From Serilophus lunatus (lineage: Eukaryota; Chordata; Aves; Passeriformes; Eurylaimidae), in contig VXBA01000881.1 in assembly GCA_013399895.1 (NCBI GenBank), forward strand, positions 4,465,851-4,529,850: 64,000 bases of DNA. Direction: 5' to 3'. The notes under the pieces are model-generated. The model ran no database searches. It had not been told where the DNA came from and saw only the letters and a program-made list of their open reading frames with translations. Shown piece after piece: positions 24,701-37,750 of the stretch (within the stretch, counting starts at the first letter, position 1; each line of letters begins with the position of its first letter). The position numbers were made by a program, and so were the translations under genes.

Positions 24701-26033
24701 GTCCTGGCTCTTGCTCTGGCCTGTGCTGTGGTCATGGAATGAGGGCTCACCCACAAACCAGGAATGGTGCGTAATGCCAAGGGCTGGCTCCTCATCCCAC
24801 AGGTGAGAGTCTGCCAGGGGAATTGATGAGGGAAACAGACCTGTTGAAAAGTTTCAGGAACTGACTAATTAACTTCCTTGGCACTGGAGAAAGGTCTAAT
24901 TAAGAAACAGCAAACTTCTGACCTCAGAAGGCAGTCAGGAGCATCAGCCTTACAGAGACTCATGTCCAGAGCCTGCATCTGAGGCTGGGCTGTTCCAACA
25001 AGTCTCCTTCCTCCTCCACTCAGGATGTCCCTGCCCCTATGGAGCTGACAGAGCAATAATGCCTGTCAGTGCATTGCCTCATGGACCACACCCCAGCAGC
25101 ATCTGCTTGTGCTGAGACAGCTCCTCTCAGTCCTCTTCCACCATCCCAAACAGGCTTCAAAGCTGCAACTTCATCCTAATTGCACCACCACTTTTACCAG
25201 AACATGGCAATATCAGGACACACTTTATCCAGGTGAATTCAAACCTGCTGCAAGCAAATTTCTTGCATGTGACACTTTCCTACTGCAGGCCCTCTAAGCA
25301 CAGAACCAACTCCACACCTCCACCTGGTCCTTTTGTACAAGACTGAGATTTCCCATCATTTCTTCTTCTGATCTACTCTTCCCAGAGTGTTCTCTCATCC
25401 TGCTGCCACATCTACCCACAAATGTGTTTGCTGGGTTTAATGCTGAACAGATTCACGTTCCAGGGATGTTTTAAACATCTGTGAAATCTGAACAGAAGTG
25501 CAGAATCATCTGAGTTTCAAAGAGTTTCCAAATGAATCAGATTATCTCCAGGCAGAGTCCTAGCCAGATGTGGTCACAGTTCAAGCCTGTCTCCTGTGTA
25601 CCACTCCGCTTTTGTGATGGGAACCTCACTGACAAGGTCAAATCAGCAGCTGGATCATTCAGCCCCTCTAGACACTGGCCTGGGTGTCAGGAACTTCCCT
25701 TGAGATGTCCCATCTCGCTACTGCTCACTTTTGTGATCTGCAGCGAGGTTTGGTGCAGAGTTATTTTCTCTCTGGACATTATTTTAGTGATCAACTCTCT
25801 CCAAGTGCCATGAGGCTGCAGCTCTATGTCCTCCCAAGGTAATAGTTGGCCAGTGTAAGATGCAGGCATACTCATATATACACTAGATAAACTCTTCCAA
25901 GAAATCTGCTCCTCAAACTGTTCCAGTTATATGTCACAAATCAAAGTCTTACATCACGTCATGAATTTCAAAGCAATTCCTTTGGGAAGATGTGCATGCA
26001 AGCACATAACTGTCCTGGCAGGAGACTTCCCTC
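21709..26033. other. Intergenic DNA between TNFSF8 and TNFSF15, part 6
   Basis: 4.3 kb without a recognisable gene or CR1 copy. AT-rich blocks (22.9-24.4 kb) alternate with more balanced sequence. Open frames are short and unlike known families. Confidence 0.5.
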
Positions 26034-26826
26034 TGAGATTTAACAAGTCTAAGTGCTGGGTTCTACACTTTGGCCACAATAACCCCATGCAGAGCTACAG
26101 GCTGGGGACTGAGGGGCTGGAGAGCAACCAGCCAGGAAGGGACCTGGAGGTGCTGAGTGACAGGAAACTGAACATGAGCCAGAGTGTGCCCAGGTGGGCA
26201 AGAAGGTCAATGGCATCCTGGCCTGGATCAAGAATAGTGTGACCAGCAGGAGCAGAGAAGTGATTCTTCCCCTGTACTTGGCACTGATGAGGCCACACCT
26301 CGAGTGCTGTGTCCAGTTCTGGGCCCCTCAGTCTAAGAAGGATGTTGAGATGTTTGAACATGTCCAGAGAAGGGCAACAAGGCTGGTGAGGGGTGTGGAA
26401 CACAAGCCCTGTGAGGAGCAGCTGGGGGAGCTGAGGTTGTTCAGCCTGGAAAGAGGAGGCTCAGGGGAGACCTCACTGCTCTCTACAAGTTCCTGACAGA
26501 AGGTTGTAGCCAGGCTGTAGATGGGGGTCAGTCTCTTCTCCCAGGCAACCAGCGACAGAACGAGTGGACACAGCCTCAGGCTGAGCCAGGGAAGTTTAGA
26601 CTGGATGATAGGACAGCAATTTTCACAGAAAGAGTGAATGGCCATTGGAATGGGATGCCCAGGGAGGTGGCGGAGTCACCATCCCTGGAAGTGTTTAGAA
26701 AGAGACTGGATGTGGCATTGAGTGCCAGAGTTTAGTTGATGAGATGGTGTTGGTAAAAGGGTGGACTTAATGAACTCAAAGGTCTTTCCAACTGAGTTAA
26801 TTCTGTGTGACTCTGTGATCCTGTGA
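26034..26826 (+). mobile_element. CR1 LINE fragment, longest copy, with broken ORF2 C-terminus
   Basis: About 790 bp covering the C-terminal end of the CR1 reverse-transcriptase protein and its 3' UTR. Recognisable pieces are RFNKSKC, NNPMQSYRLG, then after a frameshift near 26190 VNGILAWIKNSV, SREVILPLYLALMRPHLE and QFWAPQSKKD, and after another break near 26460 the stretch leading to 'atccctggaagtgtttagaa'. It ends ttaattctgtgtgactctgt. Frameshifts and stops show it is dead. Same subfamily as the copy at 8022-8225. Confidence 0.95.
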
Positions 26827-27003
26827 GGATTTTCCCACCTTTATTCCTATCCAAATGGAGTATCTCAGGAATGCACCATTTTTTTCTTTGAGGATGCAAA
26901 AGTTTTCTTCAATGCTTTTTTGGGGCATCAGCCCAAGAAAAATAGGCCTAATATGTCCAAGAAAAGCAGATCTCAGGAATTGCTCATATAATACCTGCAT
27001 TTC

Positions 27004-27183
27004 ATTGAATCATAGAATCAAGTCATAGAAAGGTTTGGCTTGGAAGAGACCTTAAAGTTCATTCAGTTCCACCTCCTGCCATGGGCAGGGACACTTTCCA
27101 CTATCCCAGGTTGCTCCAAGGCCCATCCAACCTGGCCTTGGACACTTCCAGGGATGGAGCAGCCACAGCTTCTCTGGACAACC
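27004..27183 (-). mobile_element. CR1 LINE fragment, 3' end
   Basis: Tail text attgaatcatagaatcaagtcatagaaag is slightly expanded (two ATTCTATGA-like units). It continues with 'ggcttggaagagaccttaaa' and is truncated after 'cttctctggacaacca'. Confidence 0.92.
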
Positions 27184-28800
27184 ATTTCCCATGTGTTGAG
27201 AGGACTGATGAGATAATTTTGACTCAACACTTCACAGGGAGAAGCCACATAAACACTCAAAATAAATGCTGTCTAGAGCTAATCTGATTCTTCTGATAAT
27301 TCTATAAAACTCGGATGTTTCTGCACTTCTGTTCAGATTTCACAGATGTTTAAACCATGCCTGTAACATGAATCTGTTCAGCATTAACCAGATCAAAGCT
27401 TAACTGGGTGAAGGCTTGAGTAAACCCCTCCTTGTTCACATTGGTGTCACTTCTGCATTTGAAGCCATGACAACATATTTTGTGCAACGTGAAAATAACA
27501 TCCTCTCTCCCCTTGTAATTTCCATTCCCACCTCACCTCTCATCCTACTTGTTTGTGGTTTTCACAACCTGTGAGCTTGTGGGTTTCTTTACTCACCATG
27601 AGCAACATTTGTCCGCTCATTACAGAGTCCCACGTGACCTTACAGACTGTACACAGTGTTCCTTGTTTGAACTGCATGGCCTGTGTTCTGGGCTGAACCC
27701 TTCCAAATCATACATTAATTAAACAGAATTTAGACATTGCAATTCCAAGGGACAAAGATCAAGCTCGATGCTCTATGGATAGATGGAAACTGCCTTAATG
27801 CTGACCAAAAAACTGGTCTTAATTGACACACCAGGTCATGGAGGCTAAATTTAAGTCTAGTTTGGCTAAAGAGAAACATAATCCTCCATGAATTTATATA
27901 CGTATGGATATATCCAGCAAAGGGTTGATCCTGTGAGGTCACTGTGCCCCCAGTGAGAGCTGAACAGCTCCTGCAAACCTGACAATACTCCCAATGTTTA
28001 TTAGCCTCTTTCCAGGAAAAAAAGACAGAAAGCCTTGAAGCACAAAGAAATTTATTGTGCTTTGTTTTACGCCCAACAATCTAATGTTTGTCACCTTCAA
28101 AAAGCAATATTTGGGCTCTACTACCATAAAAGATTTGCTTTCATTAACAAATTAAGATATTTTTTACAAAAAGAGAATCAATAAAAAAATGAGCAATTAT
28201 CACACTGTGAGGTAAACTCTCTGAGCTGTGACCTGGCTGATATTAGTGTCTGCCTCTTCTCAGGGCCAGAATAAGAAACTGCAGCTTGTCTGTACTTCAC
28301 ATTCCACGAAAAAGTACCTGTTGTAATCCCTGTGTCAATACAGGTAAAATCCCTTTGTAATCATGAGAAGATCTGAGATCATGCAGTTTCCTGCAGAGCC
28401 TCTGAGAGAGAGGCTAAAAATAATGCCATGTACAAACCGTGCATTTTTCAGCCTGCTTTGTCTCTGAAACATGGATGAGCTTCAGTTTTACAAATTTAAA
28501 ACTAATCTTGGAGTACTTTCCCATGGTATTTCCACCTGAAACACTGCAATTTTCATGATATATCAGATTTCTGAGAACATGAGTTTGAAGATCAGCTCCT
28601 GAAGAAACCTTTAGCAAACAGGCTCACCAGCCTGCATTGAAGTGCTTTTATTTCTTAATCCCTAATTTCACTTGAGTGAGGGTAGAGTTTTGTGTGGGCA
28701 AGCAGGTTCTTCAGAACTGCAGCCAACAGAAAGGGTGTGTTGGAGGGAGGGGAGAAGCGATACAAGCGACGAGTCTCCCACGCCGAGCACAAGTTGGCTG
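27184..28800. other. Intergenic DNA between TNFSF8 and TNFSF15, part 7
   Basis: AT-rich unique sequence; no gene or repeat that I can support. Confidence 0.5.
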
Positions 28801-28866
28801 CCAAAACCCATCCAGGGATACTCCTCCAAAACCCATCCAGGGATACTCTGCCAAAACCCACCAGGG
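28801..28866 (+). repeat. 25-bp tandem repeat, about 2.7 copies
   Basis: Units at 28801-28825, 28826-28850 and a partial unit at 28851-28866. Each starts ccaaaacccatccaggg; units 1 and 2 differ only in their last two bases. Confidence 0.92.
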
Positions 28867-28954
28867 GAAATCATGGAGCTCTTACTCAAATAAGCGGGTT
28901 TCTGGAAAGGATGATTAGTGGGCTGAAAGGCTCAGAACAGGAAATGTGTAATTG

Positions 28955-29383
28955 TTACATGGTGAAGGGTCTGGAAGGACCACAGGAGGAGCACCTGAGG
29001 GCACTGGGTTTGTTCAGATGGAGAAGAGGAAACTGAGGGCAGAGCTCCCCAGGATCTGCAGCTTCTTCAGGAGGGGCAGCTCAGATCTCTGCTCGCTGTG
29101 ACCAGTTACAGGACCCAGGGAAGAGCTGGAGCTGTGTCAGGGCAGGGTCAGGTTGGAGCTCAGGGAAAGGTTCTCCCCCCAGAGGGTGGTTGGGCACTGC
29201 CCAGGCTCCCCAGGGTTTGGTCACTGCCCCAAGGCTGCCAGAGCTCCAGGAGGGTTTGGACAACAGGGACAGGGTGGGATTGTTGGGGTGTCTGTGCAGG
29301 GACAGGAGCTGGACTGGATGGTCCTTGTGGATCCCTCCCTGTTTGGGATATTCTGTGATTCAATGATTCTGTAGGATTCTGTG
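28955..29383 (+). mobile_element. CR1 LINE fragment, GC-rich subfamily
   Basis: Includes 'gcagggtcaggttggagctc', 'ccccagagggtggttgggca', 'tgcccaggctccccagggtt', 'ggattgttggggtgtctgtg' and a tail with ttctgtgattcaatgattct. The module matches 45.0 kb and, inverted, 11.5 kb. Confidence 0.9.
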
Positions 29384-30018
29384 TTCTGGGCTGAACCTGT
29401 ATGATTCTCAGGAAGGCAGCAGGCTGAGTGTGGCCTCCTTCAGTGTGGGCATCATCTGCTGGATGTGGAGCTGTATCCACACCACTGTAGCCTTGGGACC
29501 TGAAAGAGCAACTCCATCTATTTCCTCCCTTTGGAGCCATGACCAGTCACCAGCATCAGGGAGCCGTGGTGGAGCAATTTCCATAAATGCCCCAGCACAG
29601 CCTGCTCTCTGCCACCTGCAGCTGGACTCACCACAGGAGCTTTTCCTCGGGCATATCCCAAATGTTCCCAGCCCTGCTACAGATGTAGGTACAAGGGAAA
29701 ATATATACTATGCTTTCCCAAAACATTCCCTCAAATTCCAGCAATCCAATGCCCAAGAATTTTCCTGAGACACAACAATCATGAGTATTCAGTCTCTACA
29801 AAGAACTCCTCTTTTATAAATGCATCAGTATGTGCTTGAACTTAGGAAAATTCTCAGCATCCACAATATCCTATAGAAAGGAATTCTACTGCTTAAAAGG
29901 AGAGGGAGAATGTTGGGATTTTTTGGCCCTTTCTCTTGCTGGTTAAAGTTTTCTGTAAGTGGTAAACTCATCCTAGCATTAATTAATTAATTTCAAGAAA
30001 CTCTCACCCCTGTGAGCA
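29384..30018. other. Intergenic unique DNA
   Basis: Nothing recognised between two CR1 copies. Confidence 0.4.
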
Positions 30019-30195
30019 TGGGAAGGACCTGGCACAGGTTGCCCAGAGAAGCTGTGGCTGCCCCAACCCTAGAATTGTTCAAGGCCAGGTTGGAGCCACC
30101 TGGAATAGTGGAAGGTGTCCCTGCCCAGGGCAGGGGGTGGGATGAGATGATCTTTGAGGTCCCTTTCAACCCAACCCATTCTGTGATTCTGTGAA
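30019..30195 (+). mobile_element. CR1 LINE fragment, 3' end
   Basis: gggaaggacctggcacaggt, 'gcccagagaagctgtggctg', 'ttcaaggccaggttggagcc', 'gatagtgg'-like 'aatagtggaaggtgtccctg' and the tail attctgtgattctgtgaatt. Confidence 0.94.
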
Positions 30196-33100
30196 TTGAA
30201 TTGGTTCAGGTCATGGTGTCCAGAAAGACCTGGCAGTGAAGGCTGATCATAAAACTTATGTGCAGCTTCCTGTGATGTTCACAGAACCCAGAGTGAACGA
30301 AGCTGCAGATGTTCCCTGCAGTAATACCCATCAACTGCAATATTCTGGTCTGCTGAAGATTGGGCACTCTGCCCAAGACCAGAGAGAGCAGAACCACACT
30401 GGGATTTCCTCTTGTGCAGTTATTAATTGCATTTTCTCCAGCCAAAAAAATGCTTTCTCAATATAAACTTTTAAACACAGAGCAAGTCATCTCAAATCTC
30501 ACAGGATGTCAGTGCTCCTCCTGGGTGAGCTGCCAAACCCTGGCAGGGCCCTTTCAGCCTCCCAGCACTGCCCCACAGTGATACCTTTCCCTTCCCCTGC
30601 TTACCACCAGCCTCACAAAGCAGTGCTGCAGTCCCTGAGCCCTGGTGATCCCCTGCCACATCCCAGCCAGGGTCCCAGCACATCTCCAGTGGGGCTCTGA
30701 GGCAGCTGAGCTGTGCCAAAGGCATGTCCTGCCTCCATGGTCCATGCTATAGAATCACGGCCCATCACATGTCTACTCTGAGGCTGTAAGTGCTTCTCTT
30801 TGCTGTCACACACATCCCAGGGTCTGGATCACTGGCTGGGAAGGGGTGCTCTGAAATCTGTGTCAGTGGAGGGCACTGGCCCTGTCTGTCTTTGTTTACC
30901 TCATGGGAAATGACTCATAAAGACTCTGCCAAAGCCATTAGAGAATGGCACGAAGGGCAAATTATTTGATAACAAAAGTGTGGCAGTAGGTGAGTATATG
31001 AGGAACAAATCCACGCTATTTTCCTTTCCAAGAGAAAAATGATCAAATCAGTACCAGGAAATCGTAGGCATTTGGAGAGCCATTAATTACTGTGAGAGTA
31101 ATTACTCCCAGAGTCATTGATGCGAAAGCTAAAGTTTGTTCTCTTTCCACATACACAGAAGGACATTGAGATCCTGGGGACAATTTATACTGACTTTTCT
31201 TTCCTCACTCTGCCCATGGCCAGGGCCTGGTCCCTGGGATGAGCTGAAGTGTGACCACAGTGACTTGGGCAATGTGATACAACATCCCAAGTCGAGAGGA
31301 ATGTTGTATCACAACCCTTTCATCACAGACAAGTATCAGTTCCCTAAAGGACAAGGATTAAGAGTTGGATTTAATATGTCCTGCACTTAGTCAGAGGGCT
31401 CTGCTTCTTTGGAGTTATTCCCTCTGAGGTTCCATAGCCATGTCTCTGCTTGCTGGACCATTGAGCCAAGTGTGACATCAGAGCCTTTTCCTTTGTAAAC
31501 AGGTTTTTCAGCACTGGAGAAAGGCTGCAGCTAAATCAGAAATACGGCGGAAAAGGTTCAGATCTGACACACACCTTCCATGATAAACTTCCTCAAGAAG
31601 AGACCTCCCTAAATTCCCATTTCATCATGCAAACAACTGTTTCTCATTGAGCTTTGGCTGAAACCATCTGGGTTTTACTTCCAAATTTTTCCCTCCTGCG
31701 AAAGCATTCCTGCAATCTTTAGCAATGTCCTGCAGCCTGGGGGAGTAGGAGCATGGGAATGATGGGAATGGCACCCTGGCTCTGCTCAGCTCTGTCTCCC
31801 ACAGCTGGCACTCAGCTGTGCCACTTGGCACCAGCAGCATCCTGGTGTTTCGGTAGAGTCACTGCCTGTGGAATAACAGGCCTTGCCTGAGGAAACATGG
31901 GACATCCCTACAGGGAAGGAAAACAATTTCTGCCCCCCCAGGTTTTTATGGCAGACACTTCACATGCCAGTGGCAGCCTAAAAGTAGAAGGCCTGTGTGA
32001 AAAGTGAAAGAGGAATCACTCACAAACCTGCACTGGCAGACTGAGCCTCAAGGCTCTGAGTGTATTAATGCAATGCAGGCCATGACCTTGAGCTGAGACT
32101 GTGTCACCACTGCCCCGCTTGGAGAATCTGCAGTAAACAAACTGCATGATTCCCTGATCCCATTGCTCACACTGGACAGTGTCTGGGCAATATTGTTCCC
32201 AAAGAAGGAATAGAAAAGGGAAAGCCCAGCTGTGCCCAGATGTGACGCATGAAAAGAAGGTAATGACAAAGCCATTCTCCCACAACATATAATCCTTTCT
32301 ACAACCATGAACTGCACTGGATAATCAGATTTTCTTCATTTGTTTGTGTTTGCCATGTAGAAACACTCATCACTGCTGCTGTTCCGTGTATCCTCAGCAA
32401 TCCCTGCTCTACGTGCCTGCCCATCCATCAGCAGCAAACCACAGCTGGCTGCTGTTGTCTGAACATTCTTCACTGGATCTTCTGCCAGGGACTGTCAACA
32501 GCAAAGAGGAAAACAAAGCCCTGGACCATGGAGGGAATACTTTGCAGAGACAGCTTCCCTGTATGCACTGAAATGGATGGAAAAATTCCCAGCTAACCTG
32601 CCCCTGGCTGTACAAATGCTTCTTTGCAATGCTCCAGCAACTGTGGTGTCCCGTGCAGCAAGTTTAAATTCAGGAAATTCCAGGCTGTCTGTGTCCTACT
32701 TTTGAGCACGTTGGACACAGCACTGCGTGAGGGGGCAGACCAGGATTTCCCCCAAAAGGCTCTCCCGGAGTCCCTGGAATCGCACAGCTCCCATCCCACT
32801 GCCTCCCCCACAACCATGAGCTGAAGCCAAGGACATGAGAGCAGCATCCCTTTGGGCCATGACATTCCTCTCAGCTTCTGACACCTCGAGAGTAGCACCC
32901 AGCCGATCGTCTCACTCCGCGTGCGTGGGAGGGGAATGCACTTACGGGACACGCAGAGCAGGATTTCAGCAGCAGAGAGGTGGGAGGTCACACGAAGGAC
33001 ACCAGGGCTGGACGTGGGGAACCTTCCTGCATCCTCCCACTCCTTCCCATCTTATGTCACCCCTTGATAAGGGGCAATTTGAGGAGCCGGTCCCAATCTC

Positions 33101-34008
33101 CTGTCCAGTGTCAAACCCAGTCTAAGGGGTGAATGTTTCCACATGGGTATGTTCTACTTCTTCTTATTGGTGTTTGGGAGTTGTGTAAGACCAATGCCTG
33201 ACCTGAAAAGCCCCTCCTGACACTCATCCTCATCTGACCATGCCTGTGAGGAAACCGTACCACAAATGTGCACAAGGGTTGTTCTTCCAAGGCAGTGCTG
33301 GTCATGTCAAGAGAAGCCTCCCATCCCTCTGCCTTCCCTTCCCTAGTGTTCTCAGACATTACAGCCATCAACACTTGAATTTATTGGATGGGTTTTGCCT
33401 GCTGTAGCAAAAATCCCAGATTATTAGCAACCTCGGCTCTCCCCATTCCCTTTGCCTGGCCCAAGCCATGAGTTGGCAGAAGCAGGCATTGCCCGCTGTT
33501 CCCTGTGTGACTCTGGTGTTCAGCTGCAGTGACATGAGTGCTGGAGGGGGCAGGACAACCATAGCAAAGCTCTCCAGGGAGCCACCACTGAGTATGTGCA
33601 GCATCGAGAGATCAGCAGGATGGCAGATGGAAGAAATTCCAACCTGGAGAGACACAGTCAGTGCTGAAAGTGCTCAGGACCAGCTACAGGCTGCTGCACC
33701 TCTGTACACATGATGTCTCTGGTGGGAGACTCCAGATGATCCAGCAAATAGGAAGGAAAGAACAAGACCAAGAGGAGCAAATTGACTCACTGCCTCCCCC
33801 TCTCCTCTCAGCTGAAGGATCCTCTGTGCTCTCTTTCTAAGGAGAATCTCACAGGATTCAGCAAAACAGTGCAGATAAAGCATTAAGAGTTCCAAAAACA
33901 GTGAATAAAAATTACTTTGAAGACTCCTAGAAATTGTGCAAAATAGTCTTTGAGTGCTCAGTTACTTTTTTCCATACTGACTGAAAAGTTCAAATCTAGA
34001 AACACAGC
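30196..34008. other. Intergenic DNA between TNFSF8 and TNFSF15, part 8
   Basis: 3.8 kb with no recognised gene. It contains a perfect 13-bp inverted repeat (31273-31313). Overlapping open frames of up to about 132 codons at 32.6-33.0 kb lie on both strands of a balanced-GC stretch and show no family features. Confidence 0.5.
31273..31313. repeat. Perfect 13-bp inverted repeat with 15-nt loop
   Basis: tgtgatacaacat at 31273-31285 and its exact reverse complement atgttgtatcaca at 31301-31313, with a 15-nt spacer. It does not extend further. It could fold as a hairpin in either strand's RNA or be a decayed inverted-repeat element. Confidence 0.9.
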
Positions 34009-34440
34009 CACAGAATCACAGAACTACAGAATCATTTATTTTGGAGAAGTCCTGAAGATCATTGAGTCCAACCATTCCCCCGGCACTAACCATGTCCCCA
34101 GGTGCCCCATTCACACATCTTTTAAATCCATCCAGGAATGGGGACTTCACCACTGCCCTGGACAACCTGTTCTGGTGCTTGACCACCCTTTGGATGAAGT
34201 AATTTTCCCCAATATCCAACCTAAGCCTCCTTTGGAACAACTTGAGGCCATTTCCTGTTGCCCCATCACTTGTTGCCTGGGAGTAGAGCCCGACCCCCAC
34301 TTGGCTACAACCGCCTTTGGGGCAGTTGGGGACAGTGAGAAGGTCCCCCCAAGACTCCTTTTCTCCAGGCTGAGCCGCCCCCATCTCCCTCAACTGCTCC
34401 TCCCCAGCTTTGTTGTCCTTGTCTGGACATGCTGCAAACC
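34009..34440 (-). mobile_element. CR1 LINE fragment
   Basis: cacagaatcacagaactacagaatcattt, 'gaagatcattgagtccaacc', 'ggggacttcaccactgccct', 'gccatttcctgttgccccat' and 'ctccttttctccaggctgag'. A diverged, older-looking subfamily. Confidence 0.9.
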
Positions 34441-35961
34441 CTAAATATCTTTCTTGCCATGAGGACCCTAAAAACTCAAAACCGCCATTCCCTGATGATC
34501 ACAGAGAGTAAATAAAGATAAAACATGCTAAGCATTTTCCATGCTAAAGACAGGAATAGCTGTCATACCTTCTCTGTGTATCCTACCTTGTCCTCACTGT
34601 AGATATGATTCAGCTTGTCCTCAGAAAAAATGCCCTCATACACATCATGCACAAGCACGTAGCAAGAACAAACAGTACTACAGAAAGAGCACTCTGCAAC
34701 ACAGTGCTGAGTGACAAAGCCCCAAGTTCAAGTTCTTTCATTAAATCCCTAATTCCTTTTGTGCTTTTTCTTATCTTTGAAAGCATCTCTAACCCCCATA
34801 TATGTAATTCTATTAAAATATGTTCCCTTCTTTAGTGCTCGTTAAACTCCCAGGGTGAGCAGGAATGGGAAATCCTGCAGATTTCTCTAACCAGTAGAAA
34901 CTAGTCATGGATCACAGGCTGGGACATGTCTGACAAGAGCAGGAGAATTTACATAGCAGTCAGGGCTCAGAGCTGAGCTGGGGACAAATGGGGAGCAGCA
35001 GGGGACATATGAAGAGTGACATGACATGACATGACACGACTGACAGCCAAGTGAGACTGTCCCTGCCTGTGCTCTGACTGCAACAATCCAGCTCCTTTCG
35101 TGGGAAAGATGAGACCATGATGATTCCCAAATGTCACCATTCCCTGTTCTGCACTAGGGGATGACTGGGAAACATCCCAGTACAGCCCAGCACTGGATTT
35201 CTTGTGCCAACTCTACAGCTGGGAGAGTCACCACCCAGCAGGTACCAGGCTCAATGTCTGCCAGGTGCACTTGTGCTCTGGAGAGGAATAGGAAATTTCT
35301 CCTCCCTTCCTTGGAATTCTTAAGAACAAATTCTGAGCGTGGCCTCCTGAGGTAGGTGCAGAGAAGGAGCCTGTTCCTGACTCATCTCAAGAGCTCAGCT
35401 CTCCCTCTAAGGCTTTGGCAGCTCATCCTCCTTCAGCCAAAAGTTTGCAGGTCACTGCAATAAATCTGGGCAATAAGAGCTCTTATGAGCTATTTTAACT
35501 CAGAACTGACTCACTTAGAAATCATTAGAAAACATAATAAAAATAAACTCTCTGTGTGTTTGGAGGAGATATCTGTGTCTGTCTGCTTGCAAGGCCCATG
35601 CCTTGAATATACATTAAGCATTTTGTGGTAGTCACAGGGAAGAGAAAATTAACTTTGGCATTTATGGTCAAAATATTAGTGTCCAGGACCCCAGGGGAGG
35701 GGGTGGGGGAAAGTAACAAAATTCACATCTCTACACACCATTTCCACAGAAACTTTTTTATTTGGTGATAAATGGAGCCACACCTATCCTGAACTCTCTT
35801 CTGGGGACTGTAATAGCTGACAATAGTTCTTGTCCTCGAAGTTTTACAGTCTAAATGAAAGGAAACAGTGAATTAAAGAAGGAAATTAAGTCAGTCAGAT
35901 GTCTAAAGTCTCCCAGGAGTGATGTGGCTTGGCTTGGATTAGAGCACATGTCTTTTGGTTC
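34441..35961. other. Intergenic DNA between TNFSF8 and TNFSF15, part 9
   Basis: No gene recognised. Contains the pentanucleotide tract at 35017-35040. Confidence 0.45.
35017..35040 (+). repeat. TGACA-type pentanucleotide microsatellite
   Basis: About four to five units of tgaca, the last degenerate (tgacacgac). Confidence 0.85.
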
Positions 35962-36617
35962 TAGCAAAGAACTTGTGGTGAATGAGAGGCTGGACATGAG
36001 CCAACAGTGTATGCTGGCTGCCCAGAAACCCAGACATGTCCTGGGCTGAGCCCCCAGTGTGGGCAGCAGGGGAGGGGGGGATTCTGCTCCTCTTCCCTTT
36101 CAGGTGAGACCCCACCTGCAGAGCTGCTCCAGAGCTGGGGAACAGCACAGGGAGGACATGGAGCTGCTGGAGAGAGGCCAGAGGACGCACCGAGATGATC
36201 AGAGGGATGGAGTAGTTCTGCTGTGGGGAAAAGCTGGGCAAATTGAGGTATTTTTTTGTTCAGCCTGGACAAGAAAGGCTTTGGGGTGACATAATTGTGG
36301 CCTTCAGGTAACTAAAGGAGTCAAGAAAGAGGGAGAGAGACTATTTCCAAAGGCCTGGAGTGACAGGATGGGGAGGAATGGCTTCAAATTCACAAGAGAC
36401 TGGGTTAGATTAGATACTAGGAAGAAATTCTTCCCGAGAGTGGGCAGGCCCTGGCACAGGTTGCCCAGAGAAGCTGTGGCTGCCCCATCCCTGGAAGTGT
36501 CCAAGGCCAGGTTGGAGCAATCTGTGATAGTGGAAGGTGTCCCTGCCCATGGCAGGAGGTGGAATGAGATGATCTTTAAGATCCTTTCCAAACCGAACCA
36601 GTCTGGAATTCTATGAT
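35962..36617 (+). mobile_element. CR1 LINE fragment, about 650 bp
   Basis: Begins in the ORF2 end with the sense ERLDMSQQCMLAAQK. It then passes 'gagaccccacctgcagagct', 'gatcagagggatggagtag', 'ttcagcctggacaagaaagg' and 'ggcacaggttgcccagagaa', to the tail ggaattctatgatt. Deletions and frame breaks show it is inactive. Confidence 0.95.
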
Positions 36618-37750
36618 TTACCAGCTCTCTCGTAAACCATACTGGTTTTCACTATTTATTGCCTACTCTTTCACACTTTCTTTTTCCCTAGCCTATTCCC
36701 TCTCCAATCTGCTGGATTGCAAGGATCCTGTCTATACTGCTGACAGCCTCAGTCACCCTCACTCACCAAACCACATGATCTGCTCAGAACATGACTTTAA
36801 GCTCTCTGGTGTATCAGGAGCTGCACCTGCCTATTGCAACAGGAAGATTTCTAGCAGTGTCATCGAAGGGATAAGAACTGCCTGAATTTTTAGGGGATGT
36901 TACAGATAGCCTGAGACAGAAGAAAATAGTTTTCTTTCTTTGACCTTATTTTCTAGAAACCCAAATCTGAAATGCTTTTCATGGAGAGGTGGGGGAAACC
37001 AAACCTTGTTGCTCTCTTACTAAGAAATATTTGACTTTCCAGCCTGTTTCTCTACCCAGGGAAAAAGGAGAAGTCTCTGTTCATCACTCTATGTGCATAT
37101 ACACATCAGAGAAAATTTCCATTCTAATGAGAACTTTCCTGATGAAAAAAAAATTCCAATTTCAACAGTTTGGGTGAGTCTAAATGGCAACATCTCCACA
37201 GGCGGGTCCTGCCAAGCAATTCCTAAGTGAGTGGATTTCCCTTCTGGAGGGTGGGCTGCCGTGGAATGGCTGGGAACAAATAAGGAATAAGTTGTCCCTG
37301 GGATATAGGAGCCCCTTCCAGTTCGACATCCAGCTGCCAGCTGAGCTTGTTCCTCCCAGATCCGTTGCTGGGCAGCTCCAGGGGCTGTCCATAGGCAGCA
37401 TCCCTGCTCAGCAGGGATGGCAGCTGTCAGTAAAGTAACAAGAATTTGTTTTTTTTCCAAACTACAATAAACGCACATCTTTTCCAAGTAGCAATAACAG
37501 GCTCTCGTGAGATGAATTAAAAGGCTTTTGGAGAAGACAAACCCACAGCAGACAAGCATCCTATTTCAGACCTGATCCCTGACTGTTTGGTGCAAAAGAT
37601 ACACATGGAGCAACCTGCAGCCTGACGTGAATTCTGCTAAATGTAGGAACGAATCAACACTTCAGAGAACCAGACCCCTTCTTCAGGGTCACTTACTCCT
37701 CCTCATCCCTAAAATCCTCTTCCCGTTTCTCTGGGAAAGAAGAAACTGCT
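36618..37750. other. Upstream flank of TNFSF15
   Basis: No exon recognised. Unique sequence between a CR1 copy and the GC-rich TNFSF15 promoter; may hold enhancers but none can be named from sequence. Confidence 0.4.

Noticed and set aside
26194..26496. Reverse-transcriptase-like protein as an active gene
   Set aside because: It is a 5'-truncated CR1 ORF2 remnant with frameshifts on both sides; annotated as a mobile element instead.
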